A stretch of 64,000 nucleotides of DNA, taken from NCBI RefSeq assembly GCF_947077765.1, contig NZ_CAMTTF010000004.1:124001-188000 (forward strand), read 5' to 3'. The notes below the pieces were generated by a model. It worked only from the letters and a program-made list of their open reading frames with translations, searched no databases and was not told where the DNA came from. Position numbers and translations under genes: made by a program. Source of the DNA: Salinibacter grassmerensis (GTDB taxonomy: Bacteria > Bacteroidota > Rhodothermia > Rhodothermales > Salinibacteraceae). How positions within the stretch are numbered: position 1 is the stretch's first letter; each line of letters opens with the position of its first letter. Positions 1-9,595 of this stretch are shown here, piece by piece.

Positions 1-1
1 C

Positions 2-532
2 GACGGCCCGACCGAGGAGCTCACGGACGATCTGCTCGACCTGCTTGCGCAGTACGACGCGCAGGCCACCCACTTCCTCGTCGGCCAGAACGCGGACCGC
101 CATCCGGACCGTGCCCGCGCCATTGTACGGGCTGGGCACCGCGTCGGCAACCATACCTACACCCATGTCGACCCCTGGTCCGTGCCCCACGAGCAGCTGC
201 AGAATGAGCTCTCCCGCACCACACGGCGGCTGCAGTCCCTCACAAAAACCCGAGTCCGGGCGCTCCGCCCGCCCTACGGCCACCCCACGCAGCGGCTCCG
301 CCAGTGGTGTGCGGCCCAGAACCAGCGGATGGTGATGTGGGACGTGATGCCGGGCGACTACCTGAAGACGGCCCGGGCCCGGCGGGTATCAAACTTCGTG
401 GTGCGCCACGTGCGCCCCGGCTCTGTCATTGTCCTCCACGACAACCCCACCTGCGAAGACGTAACCCTCCCGGCCCTAGAGACCATTCTCCATACGCTGT
501 CCGCCGAGGGCTGGACGTTCGACGCGCTCTGA
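2..532 (+). CDS. Polysaccharide deacetylase (NodB/CE4 family), 5'-truncated by window edge
   Basis: Metal-dependent de-N-acetylase of the carbohydrate esterase 4 fold, presumably acting on cell-envelope or exported polysaccharide. The frame is open from the first base, so the N-terminus lies outside the window. Family motifs follow in order: DGP (end of the TFDDGP motif) at the very start, NHTYTH (metal-binding His pair), RPPYG, WDVMPGD and IVLHDN with the catalytic His. About 176 residues are visible, most of a NodB domain. The fold is clear; the actual substrate cannot be told. Confidence 0.88.
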   Translation, partial: DGPTEELTDDLLDLLAQYDAQATHFLVGQNADRHPDRARAIVRAGHRVGNHTYTHVDPWSVPHEQLQNELSRTTRRLQSLTKTRVRALRPPYGHPTQRLRQWCAAQNQRMVMWDVMPGDYLKTARARRVSNFVVRHVRPGSVIVLHDNPTCEDVTLPALETILHTLSAEGWTFDAL

Positions 533-816
533 CAGCCCTCCCTCACATGAATGCAGAGCATGGGAGCATTCCCTAGATTCGACGAAGCCTCAGCGGGACT
601 CTCGAACGAAATCGGAGTTGATCCGCGTGGCCTTTCCTTCTCAGCCCCTTCGAATCCTGTTTGCTCCCGACGCCCCGGACGAGACGGCCACTGAGGTGCA
701 CTGCTGCCGCCACGGCAGCATCCTCCCCCATGTTCTGCGCGAGACGCTGCGAGAGGTGCCGGTGGCGACGTGGCAAACAGCCGTCTCGACGGCTCGGTCC
801 CCCGCTGGAGGCAGGC

Positions 817-1152
817 CTACTCGTCGAGTTGGTCGCGGAGCTCGACGAGGAAGGCCCGGAGCGCTTTCAGGTCGTCTTCGATTTCACTGTCCCCCTCCGC
901 CCCGGCGTCCTCGCGTGCGATGGCCTGCCGTGCGCCCTCGATCGTGTACTTCTCGTCCTTCAGAAGGTGACGAATGCGTTCGACCGTTTCTACATCGTCC
1001 TTGGTGTAGACCCGCCGCCCGGCCCGGTTCTTTCGGGGACTCAGGACCTCGAACTCCTGCTCCCAATACCGGAGGACGTGGGGCTCCTGGTCAACGATTT
1101 CACCAACCTCCCCGATCGAGTAGTAGAGCTTCTCGATTTCGTCCTCAGGCAT
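817..1152 (-). CDS. MerR-family transcriptional regulator
   Basis: DNA-binding regulator of 111 residues. Residues 8-75 form the MerR winged helix: YYSIGEVGEIV, then HVLRYWEQEF (the turn and recognition helix), then GRRVYTKDDVETVERI. The remainder is a short acidic helical tail with no effector domain and no cysteine cluster, so it is the short MerR type common in Bacteroidota rather than a metal sensor. It is the last gene of the leftward host run and lies 112 bases from sbcC. Its target is unknown. About 280 bases to its left, up to the deacetylase gene, show no convincing feature. Confidence 0.85.
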   Translation of the reverse strand: MPEDEIEKLYYSIGEVGEIVDQEPHVLRYWEQEFEVLSPRKNRAGRRVYTKDDVETVERIRHLLKDEKYTIEGARQAIAREDAGAEGDSEIEDDLKALRAFLVELRDQLDE

Positions 1153-1264
1153 GAGCGTAGACGATCGGCAGAAAGGACGTGAGCGGAAGAGTTATGCTCC
1201 CCGTACGACACTGGGCCGTCACCGTTCGGGAGACACCCCGCCGGACTGATTCTCGTCGGTCGGG

Positions 1265-4200
1265 CTACGCCCCGACGAGTTCGAACGTCGAGCCGACGGA
1301 GGGATCCTTCTCGACCTCGATGCGCACCGGAAACGCTCGCTTGAGCCGTTCGAGGTGCGTGATGACGAGAATCTTCGCGAAGTCCTCGCGGATCGCCTGG
1401 ATGGCCTCCACGAGGCGCTCGATCCCGGTCTCGTCCTGCGTGCCGAACCCCTCGTCGATCACGAGGGTGCGCACCCGCACGCCGCTGCGCTCGGCCAGCA
1501 GTTGCGCCAGTGCGACGCGGAGGGCAAAGTTGACCCGGAAGCTCTCGCCGCCCGAGTACGTCTCGTAGGGACGAGGCGCGCCGTGCTCGTCGGTGATGAT
1601 AATCTCGAGCGTTTCCTTGGTGCCTCCGCTTTTCTTCTCCTTGAGGGTCTCGAGCCGCACGTGCATCCGGCCGTCGGTGAGCCGATCCAAGATACGATTT
1701 GCGCGCTCCTCGATGTCGGGAAGCGTTTCTTCGATGATGAGCGACGGGATGCCGTTCTTCCCAAAGGCGGCGCGGAGGTGCTTGTACCGCTGCCGGTCGG
1801 CAACGGCGTCTTGACGCTCTTCTCGGGCCTCCTTCAGGGCCTCCGTGTCCGCCGCGGCCTGCTCTAGCTGCGCGTTCAACTTGCCGAGGCGCTGCTGCAA
1901 ATCGTTGAGCGCCTCTTCTTCCGCCTCCACCCGCTCCGACACGTCCTCTTGCTCGGCGACCACCTCAGGCTTGTCCTCCAACGCCGACTCGCACTCCGCG
2001 AGGCGTCCGGCCAACTCCTGTTTTTCCTCCTCGGCCGCTTCCATCCGGTCCCGAATGCGGGTGCGCTGCTCCGCCCACTCGGTGCGGTTTTCCTGGGCGT
2101 TGACGAGGGCGTTGTGGCGATCCGGCACGTCGCTCAGCTCCTGCAGTCGCTCCCGAATTTCTTGGAAGCGGTCCGGGTCGAAGTCGAGGTCGTCGATCTC
2201 CTCCCGCAGAGCCTCCATGTCTGCCTGTAGGTCCTCGGCCACGCGGTTCTCCTCCAATGCCGTCCGGAGCTGCTCGATCTTCTCGTCCCGCCCGTCCCGT
2301 TTCTCCGTCAGCTCCTCCCGACGCGCCGCTGCGCGCTCGATCTCGCCCAGCCGATCCGCGTACCGGTCGAACTGTGCCGCCCGGTTCTGCAGGGCCTCGA
2401 GGGCTTCCGAATCGACCTCCACGCCCGCGAGGCGCTGCTTGCAGGCCTGCCACTGCCGCCGTGCAGACTCTGCGTAGCGCCCCTCCGTGAGGCGCTGGTC
2501 AAGACGCTCGGCCTTTTCACGGTGGGCCGCAAGCGCCTCCGCCGTCTCCTCCAGCGACCGCTTCTGCTCCTGTGCCGTCGCGAGGGCCTCCCCGACGTCG
2601 TCCAGCGCCTCGCGCTTCTCCTGAAGCTGGCGGTACGTCCGCCGCAGTTCGGCCCGTTGCTCCTTTTCTTCGTCCAGTTGCGCCTGGGCCGACTCGATGG
2701 CCGTATCGAGCTCGTCGATGTGGGTCCGGAGCGTGGCCTCCGCCTCCTCCCGGTGCGTGTCGGTCAGCTCGGTGCCACAGGTCGGACACACGTCCCCGTC
2801 GGCCGCCCGGAACCGCCGTAGCTCCTCAACCTCCCGCTCGCGTTCGTCCCGGAGCGCCTCCAGCTGCCCCGCCTGTTCCTGCACGGCCTGGGACAGGATC
2901 TTCCCCTCCTCCTCGATCTCGGCCATGCGCTCGTCCAGGGCCGCCCGCGTCTCCTGCTTCAAGCGAAGCGCCTCGATCCGCGTCTCGATCTGCTCTCTCT
3001 CTTCCAGCGCCTCCGCCTCCTCCTCAATTTGGGACCGGAGGGTGTCAATCTCGCCCCGGAGTTGCTGGCGGGCCCCTACGATGGCCTCCCGCGCCTCGGC
3101 CTTCTGCTGCTCCAGCCGGTCTCGACGCCGACGCACCCGCTTCCGCTCGGGCACCCGCTGCCGGGCCGCCTGGGCCCGCCGCAGGCGGGTCTCTACCTCG
3201 TCCCGCTGGGTGAGGGTCTCCCGACAATCAGCCAGCGACTCTTCAATCCCGGACCGCTCGGCCACCAGTCGCTCCAGGCGGCGCTCGACGTCGTTGCGCC
3301 GCTCCTGAAGAGCAGACGCCGTTTCGTCCAGCTTCCGCTTCAGGACCCGGTGCCGTTCGCGCGTGTCCTCGAGTGCGTCCCGCTCTGCGACGAGGGACTG
3401 ATGCTCTTCGTAGGCCTCCTCGATGGCCGTGCGGTCTTCTAGAAGCGCCTCGGCCTCCTCGATGCGCTCCGTAAGGGCCTCAATCTCCTCATGGTGCTCG
3501 TCGATCCGATCGTCCAGACCGGCCATCGATTCGCGAATGGACTCGGCCTCCCGGGCCGTTGCCTCCAGATTGGCTCGTTTCTGGGTCAGCGCCGTCTCCC
3601 GGTCGCGCAGATCAGAGAGGGTGTCCGTCTGCGCCTCAATGTCCGCCTGCACGGCCGCCCGCTCTTCTTCCCAGTCCGGCACGTCCTCCAGGGCCGTCTC
3701 CAGGCGCTCCACCTCCACCGTTGCCCGCTGCTGGCGCTCCTTCGCCTCGCGCCAGTGGTCGCGCGCCTCGTCTTCGAGCGCCTCGTACCGACCGAGGTTG
3801 AGGATGCGGGTAAGGATCTCCTTGCGCTGGCTGGGGCGCTTCTGGGTAAACTCGTCGGAGCGGCCCTGCAGAAGAAAGGCCGAGTTGATGAACGTGTCGT
3901 AGTCCAGCCCCAGCGTGTCCTCGATCCGTGCCTGCGTCTCGCGCTGGGTTGCCCTCGTGAGGGGACGGTAGCCATCGCCCGCGGCGTCGCTGAGCTGAAA
4001 CTCAAGGTCCGACGAAGTGGTCTTGCCCGTCTCCGATCGGGAGAAGGAGCGGACCACCCGGTAGCGCGTGTCTTCAAGGTCGAAGGTGAACGAGACCTGC
4101 ATGTGCCGGGTCCCGATCCGGATGAGCTCCTCATCGGGCTTGCGGCGGCCGCTCGACTTGCGCGCCTCCCCCCAGACGGCCCACGTCATGGCGTCGAGAA

Positions 4201-4324
4201 GGGCCGACTTGCCCTCCCCGTTGCCACCGGACAGGCAGGCCACGTCGAAGTGATCAAATTCGAGGGGCGGGGCCTCCGTGCCGTAGCTCAGGAAGTTTTT
4301 CAGTTCCAGACGGACCGGGACCAT
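1265..4324 (-). CDS. sbcC: SbcC/Rad50-like DNA repair exonuclease ATPase subunit
   Basis: SMC-type ATPase of 1019 residues that pairs with SbcD (Mre11) to open hairpins and process DNA ends. The N-terminal Walker A is GGNGEGKSALLDAMTW (about residues 34-49). Long Glu/Arg-rich coiled coils surround a central zinc hook CPTCG near residue 514, where two molecules dimerise. The C-terminal part carries the ABC signature YSGGESFRVNFALR and Walker B LVIDEGFGTQDETG. Length fits the family. No sbcD-like nuclease lies next to it in this window, although the two are often adjacent. The start used follows the conserved opening VPVRLELKNFLSYG. Confidence 0.93.
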   Translation of the reverse strand: MVPVRLELKNFLSYGTEAPPLEFDHFDVACLSGGNGEGKSALLDAMTWAVWGEARKSSGRRKPDEELIRIGTRHMQVSFTFDLEDTRYRVVRSFSRSETGKTTSSDLEFQLSDAAGDGYRPLTRATQRETQARIEDTLGLDYDTFINSAFLLQGRSDEFTQKRPSQRKEILTRILNLGRYEALEDEARDHWREAKERQQRATVEVERLETALEDVPDWEEERAAVQADIEAQTDTLSDLRDRETALTQKRANLEATAREAESIRESMAGLDDRIDEHHEEIEALTERIEEAEALLEDRTAIEEAYEEHQSLVAERDALEDTRERHRVLKRKLDETASALQERRNDVERRLERLVAERSGIEESLADCRETLTQRDEVETRLRRAQAARQRVPERKRVRRRRDRLEQQKAEAREAIVGARQQLRGEIDTLRSQIEEEAEALEEREQIETRIEALRLKQETRAALDERMAEIEEEGKILSQAVQEQAGQLEALRDEREREVEELRRFRAADGDVCPTCGTELTDTHREEAEATLRTHIDELDTAIESAQAQLDEEKEQRAELRRTYRQLQEKREALDDVGEALATAQEQKRSLEETAEALAAHREKAERLDQRLTEGRYAESARRQWQACKQRLAGVEVDSEALEALQNRAAQFDRYADRLGEIERAAARREELTEKRDGRDEKIEQLRTALEENRVAEDLQADMEALREEIDDLDFDPDRFQEIRERLQELSDVPDRHNALVNAQENRTEWAEQRTRIRDRMEAAEEEKQELAGRLAECESALEDKPEVVAEQEDVSERVEAEEEALNDLQQRLGKLNAQLEQAAADTEALKEAREERQDAVADRQRYKHLRAAFGKNGIPSLIIEETLPDIEERANRILDRLTDGRMHVRLETLKEKKSGGTKETLEIIITDEHGAPRPYETYSGGESFRVNFALRVALAQLLAERSGVRVRTLVIDEGFGTQDETGIERLVEAIQAIREDFAKILVITHLERLKRAFPVRIEVEKDPSVGSTFELVGA

Positions 4325-4414
4325 GCAGGGGACAAGCGCGGACGAGAAGACGAGACGCCGGTGGGACTACGGGAAATTCCCGATGCGCCCGCGCTGTTTC
4401 CAGGACGCGCCGTC

Positions 4415-4879
4415 TCACCGAAATTCCACGGGCGTCACGATCACGGTTGCGTCCACCACGTCGGTCAGCTCCCGGTCGCGCAAGCGATCATTGAGCTGCG
4501 CCTCCGCGGCGTCGGCAATCCGGGCCCGCTCCGGTGCGTCCAGGGCATCGTCCGCCGCCGCCAGGGCGGAGCGGTCGGCCTCCACGTTCAGGTCGGCCTC
4601 CACCCGTTGGCGCGGCGCCCCCGGCACCCGGTCCCGTACGAGACTCAAGTCGACGGCAAGCGTGCAGTCCTCCGCGCCTGCACCATCCAGGATCTCACGG
4701 GCCGTGTCTTCAATCGCCCGCTGCAGATCCTCCGCGAGCTCTGGACGCAGGCGTCCGTTCTCCTGCACGAGGCCGCGGATGGTATCGAGCTCAACGTCCC
4801 CGACAATGTGGAGGTCGATCGAGATGTCGCTTCCAAGAACGGGCATAGGAACGAGCAAGGTTGATGAACCCACATGCAT
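4415..4879 (-). CDS. Conserved acidic protein of unknown function
   Basis: Not recognised. The 154-residue product is acidic and mixed alpha/beta, with no signal peptide or membrane segment. An internal ATG at 4846 (MPVLGSDISIDLHIVGDV) is an equally good start and removes a hydrophobic leader. The C-terminus (TDVVDATVIVTPVEFR) looks like a beta strand. It lies about 90 bases upstream of sbcC and about 80 downstream of the cvpA-like gene in a same-strand run, so it may be cotranscribed with them. Confidence 0.6.
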   Translation of the reverse strand: MHVGSSTLLVPMPVLGSDISIDLHIVGDVELDTIRGLVQENGRLRPELAEDLQRAIEDTAREILDGAGAEDCTLAVDLSLVRDRVPGAPRQRVEADLNVEADRSALAAADDALDAPERARIADAAEAQLNDRLRDRELTDVVDATVIVTPVEFR

Positions 4880-4956
4880 GAACGAACCGGTACCGCCAAA
4901 TACACACCTTCATTCGCGTTCTTCCCGAGTGCCCACACGAGCCTTATCCCGCGTCA

Positions 4957-5547
4957 CTAGACGTCGGAGCGGAGGCCCGAGCGGGTGCTCTCCGAATCGG
5001 ACGACTCCGGGACCGCATCCATACGGGACCGCACCTGTCGGCCCAACTGGTCAGCCGCTCGTTTGGCCGCGGGAAACCAAGACTCGGTCGCCTCGATCGT
5101 CTTGGGCAGGAGCTGCGCGACCGGGCGGTAGAGCGCCGAGTCGGTCCGCGTTTCCTTCTCCGGAAGCTCCAGGCCGGCGAGGACCAGAAAAAGCAGGCTC
5201 AGGAGCAACGCCGCCTTTGCCCCGCCGACCGCTCCCCCGGCCGCCCGGTTTAGAAATGAGAGGGACAGGGTGTCGAACAGCTGCTCCAGGAGCCGAGCCA
5301 GGACCAGAAACAGGAGATAGACGCCCAAAAACAGCACCGTGAAGCCGGCGAGCGGCGCGACGGACTCGGCCAGGCCCAGGCTCTCCACGATGAGGGTCCC
5401 CACCGCCCCCATAAACTCCACGGAGAACAGAAGCGCGGCCACGAGCCCCAGCAGACTGGCCGCCTGACGCACGGCCCCCACCAGGTACCCACGGATGAGC
5501 CCCGCGAGGAGGATGGCAAGGATAAGCCAGTCGAGCACAGTCAGCAT
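4957..5547 (-). CDS. CvpA family membrane protein
   Basis: Inner-membrane protein of 196 residues. The N-terminal half has four hydrophobic segments, starting with WLILAILLAGLIRGYLVGAV (the usual CvpA opening) and including the GAV/GGAKAALLLSLLFLV segment. The C-terminal third is soluble and charged. CvpA relatives are linked to colicin V production and, in other bacteria, to envelope stress tolerance. The family call is firm; the role here is not known. It sits in the leftward run between yqeY and an unknown gene. Confidence 0.85.
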   Translation of the reverse strand: MLTVLDWLILAILLAGLIRGYLVGAVRQAASLLGLVAALLFSVEFMGAVGTLIVESLGLAESVAPLAGFTVLFLGVYLLFLVLARLLEQLFDTLSLSFLNRAAGGAVGGAKAALLLSLLFLVLAGLELPEKETRTDSALYRPVAQLLPKTIEATESWFPAAKRAADQLGRQVRSRMDAVPESSDSESTRSGLRSDV

Positions 5548-5752
5548 GTCAACACCGCCGGTGAACTGGATGCGGGATCACGGCCGAAAAGATGAAGAAG
5601 AGATGCAATTATATAAAGCGGCCCGCGGGGACAAGGTTCACGGCAAAGAGGAGGGGCCCTGAAGCGGGTGGGCGACGCGCTGAAAAGCCCCGGAGCACGC
5701 GCCGGGTCCACCGCGCGGAGAGACGTCCCGACTGATCCGTCCAGGGGGCGGC

Positions 5753-6220
5753 CTAATCCGAGAGGCGATCCTGCACCATTTCTCGCACGCGGTTGCCGTC
5801 CACTCGGCCGCGCAGCTCGTCCATGGCGCGCCCCATGACCGGCCCCATGTCGGCCATCGAGGTGGCGCCCACGTCGTCGATGATGGCGTCAAGCCGCTCG
5901 GCCAGCTCTTCGTCGCTCAGCTGGTCTGGCAAATAGTCCTCGAGAACCTCAATCTCCTCCCGCTCTTTCTGGGCCAGGTCGTCGCGATCCGCCTCCTCGT
6001 ACTGTTCGATCGAGTCGCGGCGCTGCTTGACTTGCTTCTGGACGACGGCCAGTTCCTCCTGATCCTCGAGGCTGGAGTCGGACCCCGACCGCCGCTTCGC
6101 AATCTCTTTGTTGGCGAGGGCCGCCCGGAGCGATCGGAGGGCGCGCCGGCGCACGTCATCCTGCGCCTTCATGGCGTCGGTGAGGTCCTGCTTTACACGG
6201 TCGAGAACGGAGTCGGACAT
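5753..6220 (-). CDS. yqeY: GatB/YqeY domain protein
   Basis: Small helical protein of 155 residues with the YqeY fold, related to the C-terminal tRNA-binding tail of GatB. It starts SDSVLDRVKQDLTDAMKAQD and contains LRSLRAALANKEI and the C-terminal part DMGPVMGRAMDELRGRVDG typical of the family. The ATG at 6220 was chosen because the sequence upstream of it, though open, is not conserved in character. The exact function of free-standing YqeY proteins is unsettled; an amidotransferase or RNA-binding role is only assumed. Confidence 0.9.
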   Translation of the reverse strand: MSDSVLDRVKQDLTDAMKAQDDVRRRALRSLRAALANKEIAKRRSGSDSSLEDQEELAVVQKQVKQRRDSIEQYEEADRDDLAQKEREEIEVLEDYLPDQLSDEELAERLDAIIDDVGATSMADMGPVMGRAMDELRGRVDGNRVREMVQDRLSD

Positions 6221-6301
6221 GATTTGCGGTCGGAGATGACTGGAAGGGGATGAAGGGCGGGTACCTAAACAGGCCATGTGCTCTTTCAGCGCCGCTGCGG
6301 G

Positions 6302-8113
6302 TCATCGGTCGGGGGCATCCGTCGCCGAAGCAGCAGTTTCGGAGGACGATAGATGGGTGTCGACCCACGTCCGGGCTCGGCGGCGCACCGCCTGGGCATC
6401 GTCCTCCTGCAGCACCTCACGGCCGAGGCCTTTGGCCGCGTCGTACTCAATTTTCCGGATGATCCGGCGCACAGTGGGCAGCGACTGGGGCGAGACGCTC
6501 AGGGTATCGACGCCGAGGCCCAGCAGCACCGGCACCGCCTGGACGTCGCTCGCGATTTCCCCACAGACCTCCACCGGACAGCCGGACATCCGGCCCGCCT
6601 CGACGACGCGCAGGATCAACCCGAGGACGGCCGGGTGCAGCGCGTCGTGCCGCGCCGCCACCTGTTCGTTGGCCCGGCCCACCGCCAGCACGTACTGGGT
6701 CAGGTCGTTCGTGCCGATGGAGAAAAAGTCCACGACCTCGGTGAACGCAGGCGCCTGCAGGGCCATGGCGGGCACCTCCACCATTGCGCCGAGGGGCACA
6801 TTCGGATCGTGGGGCACGCCGTTCTCCGTGAGGCGGGTACTCTCCTCGTCTAGCATCCGCCGCACGCGCCGCACCTCCGCCACGTCCGTCACCATCGGCA
6901 GTAGGACCCGGAGGGGCCCCTGTCGGTTTGCGCGCAGGAGGGCCCGCAGTTGGGGGCGCAGGAGCTCGTCGGGACGGTCCAGAAGCACCCGAAGTCCCCG
7001 CCAGCCCAGAAAGGAGTTGTCGTCGTGTGCCCCAGTGGCCTGACGGGAGAGCTGATCGCCCCCTAAATCCAAGAGACGGATCGTAGCGCCCTCGTCGCCG
7101 GCGGCCTCAATGACCCGCCGGTACGCATCCACCTGCCGTTCCTCGTCGACCGAAAGCGAATCGCCATCGGCCAGCAAAAACAGTTCAGTGCGAAGAAGCC
7201 CAATGCCGTCCGGCGGGTCGGCCTGGAGCAAATCGAGGTCGGCCTCCAGCCCCACGTTGGCCCGCAGGGTGACGGTGTGGCCGTCGGTCGTTCGGAGGGG
7301 ACGGCTGGGCTCTTGCTCCCCACCTTCTGTCGCGGTCGACGCGTCGGCCGCTCGCCGTCGGTAGTCGTCTACAGTGGACGGATCGGGGCGGGCAATCAGA
7401 CGGCCCTCGTCCCCGTCGACAATGACGCGATCTCCCGACGACACGGTCTCTAGTGCCTCCCCGGCCCCGACGAGGAGGGGCAGCCCGAGCGCCTGGGCGA
7501 CGATGGCCGTGTGCGAGGTGGGTCCCCCGCGGGCCGTGACGCCCCCCAGAAGGTTATGGCGTCGGAAGTGAAGCAGGTCGGTGGCGGTCAGGTCCTGGGC
7601 GGCCACCACCGAGTGCGCATCGATGGGGGCCGCGGCCGCACTTCGTTGTAGCGCCCGCAAGAGACGGCGCTCAAGCTCTCGGAGGTCGTCGGCCCCGGTG
7701 CGCAGGTGGGCGTCGTCGCTGTCTTCGAGTCGTTCGCGGTGGGCCGACAGCACCTCCTGCACCGCCGCCCCCGCCGGCTCTTTCTCGTCCTCGATACGTT
7801 GCCGGACGGCTTGCAGCACGTCTTCGTCGCGCAGCATAAGGGCCTGCGCCTCGAAAATGGCGTCGGCATCCGGCACCAGGGCGTCCGGCGCCAGTGCGCG
7901 AACGGTTTCCAGCTCCTGCTCGGCCCGTTGTACGGCGTTGGCCAGGCGATCCAGTTCTGCGTCCACCTCGTCCGGCGGAATGGAGTCTCGCTGCACGGGG
8001 GGGGCAGAGGCCTCGTACCGGTACGCGGTGCCGATTGCGATTCCGGGCGCTGCACCGGTGCCTTCAATGAGGAGTTCGTCGTCGGAGGTAGACTCCGGGG
8101 GCGTCTCTTCCAT
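6302..8113 (-). CDS. ptsI: PTS Enzyme I (phosphoenolpyruvate-protein phosphotransferase)
   Basis: Cytoplasmic enzyme of 603 residues that takes phosphate from PEP onto a His and passes it to HPr. The N-terminal domain contains the swivelling-domain motif GGVTARGGPTSHTAIVA with the phospho-His near residue 201. The PEP-binding TIM barrel follows, with LLRTELFLL, a LPMVTDVAEVRR segment, GAMVEVPAMAL, FFSIGTNDLTQY and the late Cys in VEVCGE. Length is close to the usual 570-600. It lies 63 bases downstream of the HPr gene, so the two general PTS proteins form one unit. No sugar-specific Enzyme II is visible here. Confidence 0.95.
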   Translation of the reverse strand: MEETPPESTSDDELLIEGTGAAPGIAIGTAYRYEASAPPVQRDSIPPDEVDAELDRLANAVQRAEQELETVRALAPDALVPDADAIFEAQALMLRDEDVLQAVRQRIEDEKEPAGAAVQEVLSAHRERLEDSDDAHLRTGADDLRELERRLLRALQRSAAAAPIDAHSVVAAQDLTATDLLHFRRHNLLGGVTARGGPTSHTAIVAQALGLPLLVGAGEALETVSSGDRVIVDGDEGRLIARPDPSTVDDYRRRAADASTATEGGEQEPSRPLRTTDGHTVTLRANVGLEADLDLLQADPPDGIGLLRTELFLLADGDSLSVDEERQVDAYRRVIEAAGDEGATIRLLDLGGDQLSRQATGAHDDNSFLGWRGLRVLLDRPDELLRPQLRALLRANRQGPLRVLLPMVTDVAEVRRVRRMLDEESTRLTENGVPHDPNVPLGAMVEVPAMALQAPAFTEVVDFFSIGTNDLTQYVLAVGRANEQVAARHDALHPAVLGLILRVVEAGRMSGCPVEVCGEIASDVQAVPVLLGLGVDTLSVSPQSLPTVRRIIRKIEYDAAKGLGREVLQEDDAQAVRRRARTWVDTHLSSSETAASATDAPDR

Positions 8114-8176
8114 GGCATAAGTGACTGGCAGTGGCGGCCTGCACTGAGTCCGGCCTCATGGCTCGAACAGGCCGGA

Positions 8177-8446
8177 TTAGAGCTCTTCTCCGAATCCATC
8201 CTCAAAAAGCGCCTCGATCGCGTCGGCGGCCTCGTCCTCGTCCGCCCCCTCCACCAGGAGCGTGAGCGTCGCGCCCTGCTCGGCGGCGAGGGTCATGACC
8301 CCGATGACACTCTTCCCGTTGATCTCGTAGTTGTCGCGTCGCAGGAACACATCCGCGTCGAATTGGGACGCGGTCTTGACGAGCATCGACGCCGGCCGCG
8401 TGTGCAGGCCGGCCCGGTTGCGGATGGTGACTTCGCGTTCAATCAT
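8177..8446 (-). CDS. ptsH: HPr phosphocarrier protein
   Basis: Phosphocarrier of 89 residues. RNRAGLHTRPAS places the phosphorylated His at position 15, and the regulatory site motif INGKSVIGVM places a Ser at position 46. The family keeps this Ser where HPr kinase/phosphorylase controls carbon use, so a regulatory role besides sugar transport is likely (inference). The ATG at 8446 gives the standard MIEREVTIRN start; open sequence upstream of it has no family similarity. It precedes ptsI on the same strand. Confidence 0.95.
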   Translation of the reverse strand: MIEREVTIRNRAGLHTRPASMLVKTASQFDADVFLRRDNYEINGKSVIGVMTLAAEQGATLTLLVEGADEDEAADAIEALFEDGFGEEL

Positions 8447-8542
8447 GGGGCGTTGAAGGGGGAACGGCGGCGGGCGATCCGCCCACCGGACTCCATTCTG
8501 GGGCTCTCCGGCGGGGCAACCGGCGACGGACAGTGGCAACGG

Positions 8543-9544
8543 TCAGTACTCACGCGCCTGCAGACGATCGAGGAGCCAGTGGAGCGCCTCCGCTGCGGCC
8601 GTGTCCGGGAGGAGGTGCAGATGGTCTCGGGCCTCCTCTGTGTACGTGCGGACTGCCTCCCGGGCCTCCTCGAAAATGCCAAGCTCCGCCATCCGCTCAC
8701 GGGCCTCCGGCACGTCGTCCACCGGAAGCCCCCCGTCGGTCACGAGACGTGCGAACCAGTCGTGCTCCCTCCCCTCGGCACGCTCCAGGGCGCGCAGGGT
8801 CAGGAACGTTTTCTTGCCCTGCACGAGATCGCCCCCCACTCCACGCCCCCACTCCTCCTCATCGTCGGCGGTGAGGTCGAGCAGGTCGTCCTGAATCTGA
8901 AAGGCCCGTCCCACCAGCCGGCCGGCCGTGCCGAGGCGATCACACTCGGGCGCCGGGGCCCCTCCGATGACGCCCCCCAGCTCGAACGCGGCCGAAAGGA
9001 GTGCCCCGGTCTTGCGGTCGATCATGTCCAGATAGGCCTCCACCGTCACCGCGTCGTCGGTCTCGAACGACGCGTCGAGGGCCTGGCCGGCACAGAGCCG
9101 CTCCACCATTGGGTGGTACACTGCGTAGAGGGCCTCTGCGTCCGCTCCGTCCACCTGGCCCAGCAGGTCGTAGGAGAGGCCCATCATGAGGTCTCCCGCA
9201 AGGATCGCCGTACCGGGGTTCCATTTCGCGTGCACGGTTGCGCCCCCCCGTCGCTCCTCGTCTTCGTCCATCAGGTCGTCGTGGACGAGCGTAAAGTTGT
9301 GAAACACCTCCACGGCGAGGGCGGCCGGCAGCGCCCGGTCGACGGACGTGCCGTACGACTGGGCCACCAGGAGAAGCAAGATGGGGCGCACACGCTTCCC
9401 GCCGGCCCGCAGCACGTGCTCCACGGCGTCGTAGAGCGAGGCGGGTGATCGCTCGTCCACCACCGCCGGCAGGGCCTCATCGATGCGCGCCCGCAGCGCC
9501 GCCACACGTTCATCGGACGACACGCTCTGCGTGGAGGAAGCCAT
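8543..9544 (-). CDS. Polyprenyl diphosphate synthase (trans-isoprenyl chain elongation)
   Basis: All-alpha isoprenyl diphosphate synthase of 333 residues. It condenses isopentenyl diphosphate onto an allylic diphosphate. The first Asp-rich motif is VHDDLMDEDEERRG and the second is FQIQDDLLDLTADDEE; GGKRVRP and the FHNFTLVHDD context are also present. It could make geranylgeranyl diphosphate for carotenoids or a longer quinone side chain; sequence reading alone cannot separate these. The ATG at 9544 was chosen; another in-frame ATG lies at 9577. ispH, from the same pathway, is about 3.5 kb away. Confidence 0.92.
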   Translation of the reverse strand: MASSTQSVSSDERVAALRARIDEALPAVVDERSPASLYDAVEHVLRAGGKRVRPILLLLVAQSYGTSVDRALPAALAVEVFHNFTLVHDDLMDEDEERRGGATVHAKWNPGTAILAGDLMMGLSYDLLGQVDGADAEALYAVYHPMVERLCAGQALDASFETDDAVTVEAYLDMIDRKTGALLSAAFELGGVIGGAPAPECDRLGTAGRLVGRAFQIQDDLLDLTADDEEEWGRGVGGDLVQGKKTFLTLRALERAEGREHDWFARLVTDGGLPVDDVPEARERMAELGIFEEAREAVRTYTEEARDHLHLLPDTAAAEALHWLLDRLQAREY

Positions 9545-9595
9545 TGGGGAATCGGGGTCAGCCAACGTGCTCAACAATCGTGCTCGGTGCAGCCC

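Noticed and set aside
610-690. Possible tRNA suggested by TTCGAATCC near 645
   Set aside because: No T-stem or acceptor pairing flanks it.
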